Origin: an uncultured Lachnospiraceae bacterium
Lineage (GTDB): Bacteria; Bacillota; Clostridia; Lachnospirales; Lachnospiraceae
DNA: 53,330 nt
Direction of reading: 5' to 3'
NCBI GenBank assembly: GCA_910588655.1
Contig: CAJUPJ010000021.1
Location: 1-53,330, forward strand
A program made the position numbers and the translations under genes. This document shows, in pieces, positions 51,017-53,330 of the stretch (the stretch's first letter is position 1; every line of letters starts with the position of its first letter). Below the pieces are notes generated by a model. That model was not told where the DNA came from, searched no databases, and saw only the letters and a list, made by a program, of their open reading frames with translations.

Positions 51017-51742
51017 TTATATTTGTGAAAATACCTCACCTAGCGGGCATTGTAACAGAAGGTCTGCCTGGCTGTCAAGTGGTGTGGCTGATTTATTAAC
51101 CAGGACAAGCCTGTTCCCGCTATAATACTGTAAAAGCCCGGCAGCAGGGTAAACTGCAAGTGAAGTGCCCCCGGCTATTAATATATCTGCATTACTTATA
51201 GCATCTACAGAAGCGTTGATTATATTATTGTCAAGCCCTTCTTCATATAATACAACATCAGGTTTTATAGTACCCCCGCAACTGCAAAGTGGTATGTCCG
51301 TAGAAGAAGTAATTGCATCTATACCATAAAACTTATGGCATTTCATACAATAATTCCTTAAAACTGAACCATGAAGTTCATAAACCGTTTTACTGCCAGC
51401 TTTCTGGTGAAGCCCGTCAATATTTTGTGTAATAACAGCCTTAAGTTTACCCTTCTGTTCAAGTTCTGCAAGTTTTAAATGTGTAATATTAGGTTCTGCA
51501 TCTGTATAAATCATTTTATCACGGTAAAATTTATAGAATTCATCTGGTTTCTGGCGGAAAAAAGAGTGGCTTAGTATTGTTTCTGGCGGATAGTCATATG
51601 TCTGGTTGTATAAACCATCAGTGCTGCGGAAATCTGGTATGCCGCTTTCAGTTGAAACACCAGCGCCGCCGAAGAATACAATATTGCTGCTTTCCCCAAT
51701 CCAGTTTTTTAGTGTCTTTAAATTTTCTTCAATATCATACAT
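51017..51742 (-). CDS. cobB: NAD-dependent protein deacylase (sirtuin)
   Basis: A 241-residue sirtuin. The NAD-binding motifs are GAGVSTESGIPDFRSTDGLY and TQNIDGLHQKAG, the catalytic His is in YELHGSV, and the zinc site is CMKCHKFYG with CSCGG. It removes acetyl or acyl groups from lysines, using NAD. AAAGGAGGG precedes the ATG. It lies 35 bases behind the AbrB-like gene and so may share its promoter. Confidence 0.95.
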   Translation of the reverse strand: MYDIEENLKTLKNWIGESSNIVFFGGAGVSTESGIPDFRSTDGLYNQTYDYPPETILSHSFFRQKPDEFYKFYRDKMIYTDAEPNITHLKLAELEQKGKLKAVITQNIDGLHQKAGSKTVYELHGSVLRNYCMKCHKFYGIDAITSSTDIPLCSCGGTIKPDVVLYEEGLDNNIINASVDAISNADILIAGGTSLAVYPAAGLLQYYSGNRLVLVNKSATPLDSQADLLLQCPLGEVFSQI

Positions 51743-51777
51743 AAAATCCCTCCTTTATCATTTCCGGATATTTTATC

Positions 51778-52041
51778 TTACTGGTTTATTTCAAGACCAG
51801 CAAGTTTTGCCATTTCAATAATAGATTTTTTAGAAACCTTTTTGCCGTGGTATTCTATTAAATCTTCCTTTTCACCTGTAAAAATATCTACAGATTCATA
51901 TTTCTGAAGTATTATTTTATCATCTTTTGTTGATATTTCAAGGGAATCCCTTTCAGCAAGGTGAAGTGTGCGGCGCAGTTCTATAGGCAGGGTTATCCTG
52001 CCCAGTTCATCAAGTTTTCTTACTATTCCTGTTTGCTTCAT
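51778..52041 (-). CDS. AbrB/SpoVT-type transcriptional regulator
   Basis: An 87-residue protein. The N-terminal 50 residues are an AbrB swapped-hairpin DNA-binding domain (TGIVRKLDELGRITLPIELR, SLEISTKDDKIILQKYE). The last 37 residues are an unknown tail with a conserved-looking KKSIIEMAKLAGLEI. AAAAGGAGG precedes the ATG. Regulators of this type control transition-state and sporulation genes in Firmicutes. It is probably first in an operon with the sirtuin gene. Confidence 0.93.
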   Translation of the reverse strand: MKQTGIVRKLDELGRITLPIELRRTLHLAERDSLEISTKDDKIILQKYESVDIFTGEKEDLIEYHGKKVSKKSIIEMAKLAGLEINQ

Positions 52042-52117
52042 TTTAAGTGGCCTCCTTTTATGCTGAATATAGCACAGATTAAGTAAAATGGCAAATATAA
52101 TTTGGGGTTATGGGAAG

Positions 52118-52534
52118 TCAGAATATTTTATAGTGCGGCATCTGGCTTCCAATTAAAATATATTCCATGTAGTCATGCAGTATAATCATAGGGCATGACA
52201 ATAAAAACCACATATTTGAGTACAGAAGGCATATTTGTCCTTTGAAATTATATTGTTCTGCTGAATAATCCCATACATTCAGGTGCATATATTTATTAAC
52301 AACTTCGCCAAATAAAAATTCTACACCTGTAATCATAATACCGCATAAAAGCATCTGCCCTACTATAGAAGCTGAGTCACCAAGAATATTCTGGATAACC
52401 CCGACTAAAATAAAGCACAGCCCCCCTGCAAAAAGCATGGAAATATGCGAGTACCCTCTGTATAGTATTTCTATGCCACAATATAAAAAACCACCGGTTA
52501 AAAACATTATTAAATATGCCTGTATAGGGTTCAT
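52118..52534 (-). CDS. CmpB-type putative ABC transporter permease
   Basis: A 138-residue protein with four hydrophobic segments. The block GGFLYCGIEILYRGYSHISM, then VNKYMHLNVWDYSAEQYNFK and GQICLLYSNMWFLL, is typical of the CmpB/'ABC_trans_CmpB' family, common in Clostridia. Members are membrane proteins of unknown function despite the name. AAAGGAGATTTT precedes the ATG. No ATPase is adjacent. Confidence 0.85.
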   Translation of the reverse strand: MNPIQAYLIMFLTGGFLYCGIEILYRGYSHISMLFAGGLCFILVGVIQNILGDSASIVGQMLLCGIMITGVEFLFGEVVNKYMHLNVWDYSAEQYNFKGQICLLYSNMWFLLSCPMIILHDYMEYILIGSQMPHYKIF

Positions 52535-52719
52535 TCTGTTAAAATCTCCTTTTTTTATAAATATTTTCTTGCAATTATAATCAATATTATGTGGTCTTTT
52601 AATTAAACTTATTCGTGCAGTATATAGTTAAAAAATGGCACAATGCTGTTTCTTATTCCTGGTAATTAGTACAGAAATGGGCTATATAAGTGGCTGGGAA
52701 ATATACCTCTCTTTCATAA

Positions 52720-52932
52720 TTATAATAAAGTTGCTTCTATACCAGCGTTTAATTTATTTATAATATCACTGGCAGTGCACAAGTCATTATCATAATAGCA
52801 AAATACTGGCTCTGGCAGTTCTTGTTTTATGTCCATTACCATAAAAGAAACATAACGGTATGGTGCAAAATATGGCTGGTTTACAATAAGCTCAGATATA
52901 TGGGTTTCTGTTTCAAAAAATACATGTAGCAT
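52720..52932 (-). CDS. small protein of unknown function
   Basis: A 70-residue frame with protein-like composition (HISELIVNQPYFAPYRYVSF, ELPEPVFCYYDNDLCTASDI) and no close family. No convincing ribosome site precedes the ATG, so either the start is elsewhere or this is a fragment. It lies alone between the CmpB-like gene and the window end, with about 185 bases of featureless sequence on its downstream side. Confidence 0.5.
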   Translation of the reverse strand: MLHVFFETETHISELIVNQPYFAPYRYVSFMVMDIKQELPEPVFCYYDNDLCTASDIINKLNAGIEATLL

Positions 52933-53158
52933 TACATCATTGTTTTATACCTTGTTATCAATGTTTTTTATTATAGTATAAAACAGGTTATCTGGAAACA
53001 TGTAAAAATTCCAGTTTCAATACAACTAAAGGTTGACCCTGTTCAAAAAGCCTTGGCTTGTGGATATTTCTGCTTTACTGTATTATTAATATGTAAATTA
53101 TGTATGCATACATAGATGGTATATGCAGCAAAAATTTGCTGTAGGAATGGAGGTAAAC

Positions 53159-53293
53159 ATGAAAATACAAATTGGACAGAATATACGTTCCCTGCGCCGC
53201 AAACACCAGGTGAGCCAGGAAGACCTGGCAGAAACAATGGGAGTTACAGTACAGGCAATAAGCAAATGGGAAACAGGAGTTTCCCATAGTTAA
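53159..53293 (+). pseudogene. truncated XRE-family HTH regulator
   Basis: From ATG 53159, behind GGAGG, the frame encodes an N-terminal HTH (QIGQNIRSLRRKHQVSQEDL, VTVQAISKWETG) and stops after 44 residues at TAA 53291. In the normal family the sequence after KWE(T/N)G continues into SYPDI and further domains; the plus-one frame here gives PIVKDTTPNMM instead. The gene was probably frameshifted inside the HTH, or the remainder lies beyond the window end. Confidence 0.6.
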
Positions 53294-53330
53294 AGATACC
53301 ACACCAAATATGATGAACCCACGCTTATAC

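Noticed and set aside
53043..53302. Antisense frames near the window end
   Set aside because: They oppose the recognisable HTH coding sequence and have no ribosome site.

Overview
This looks like a stretch of an AT-rich, Gram-positive Clostridia chromosome, most probably Lachnospiraceae; the genus cannot be fixed from sequence reading alone. The signs are strong AGGAGG-type ribosome sites, VanR/VanS- and Bce-type two-component systems, a stand-alone AICAR transformylase beside an archaeal-type IMP cyclohydrolase under a ZTP riboswitch, DUF1700/PadR pairs, LTA-synthase-like and HtrA surface proteins, and fibronectin-like C-terminal domains typical of that family. No rRNA, tRNA, CRISPR array, phage genes or intact insertion sequence was seen.

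Layout. 0-2.1 kb: a MarR regulator with a perfect palindrome over its own -10 box, then citrate synthase. 2.1-3.3 kb: a decayed Rpn/PD-(D/E)XK transposase and a NUDIX hydrolase. 3.5-19.2 kb: a long co-directional locus encoding a VanR/VanS-like pair, a 1147-residue fused ABC permease/extracytoplasmic protein, an ABC ATPase, a coiled-coil membrane protein, a MoxR AAA+ ATPase, a DUF58 protein, two membrane VWA proteins and a patatin-like lipase. 19.2-22.4 kb: SGNH hydrolase, degenerate Uma2 protein, methyltransferase and a broken gene. 22.7-24.8 kb: the last two steps of purine synthesis under a ZTP riboswitch. 25.5-32 kb: a peptide-antibiotic-type response island (histidine kinase, ABC-2 permease, ATPase and response regulator, divergent from BceA/BceB). 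32-42 kb: small membrane and secreted proteins, a YgjK-like GH63 glucosidase, acetyltransferases, a radical SAM protein, a PadR/DUF1700/LRR operon and a rare XRE-PurM fusion. 42-50.7 kb: a sugar transferase-kinase-regulator operon, a 1.1 kb repeat-rich gap, then an HtrA protease and LTA-synthase-like operon. 50.7-53.3 kb: TSCPD protein, sirtuin, AbrB regulator, CmpB-type membrane protein and a broken XRE gene.

The most unusual non-coding signal is a set of large palindromic repeats: four copies of one roughly 250-300 bp family (24862-25158, 25289-25567, 38548-38801, 46056-46343) and two members of a related class (9853-10036, 46519-46937). The stems differ in sequence between copies but stay self-complementary, which suggests that folded structure is maintained. 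The most unusual genes are the HTH-PurM fusion and the sensor/ABC/MoxR/VWA/patatin locus, which reads as one envelope-directed machine of unknown purpose.
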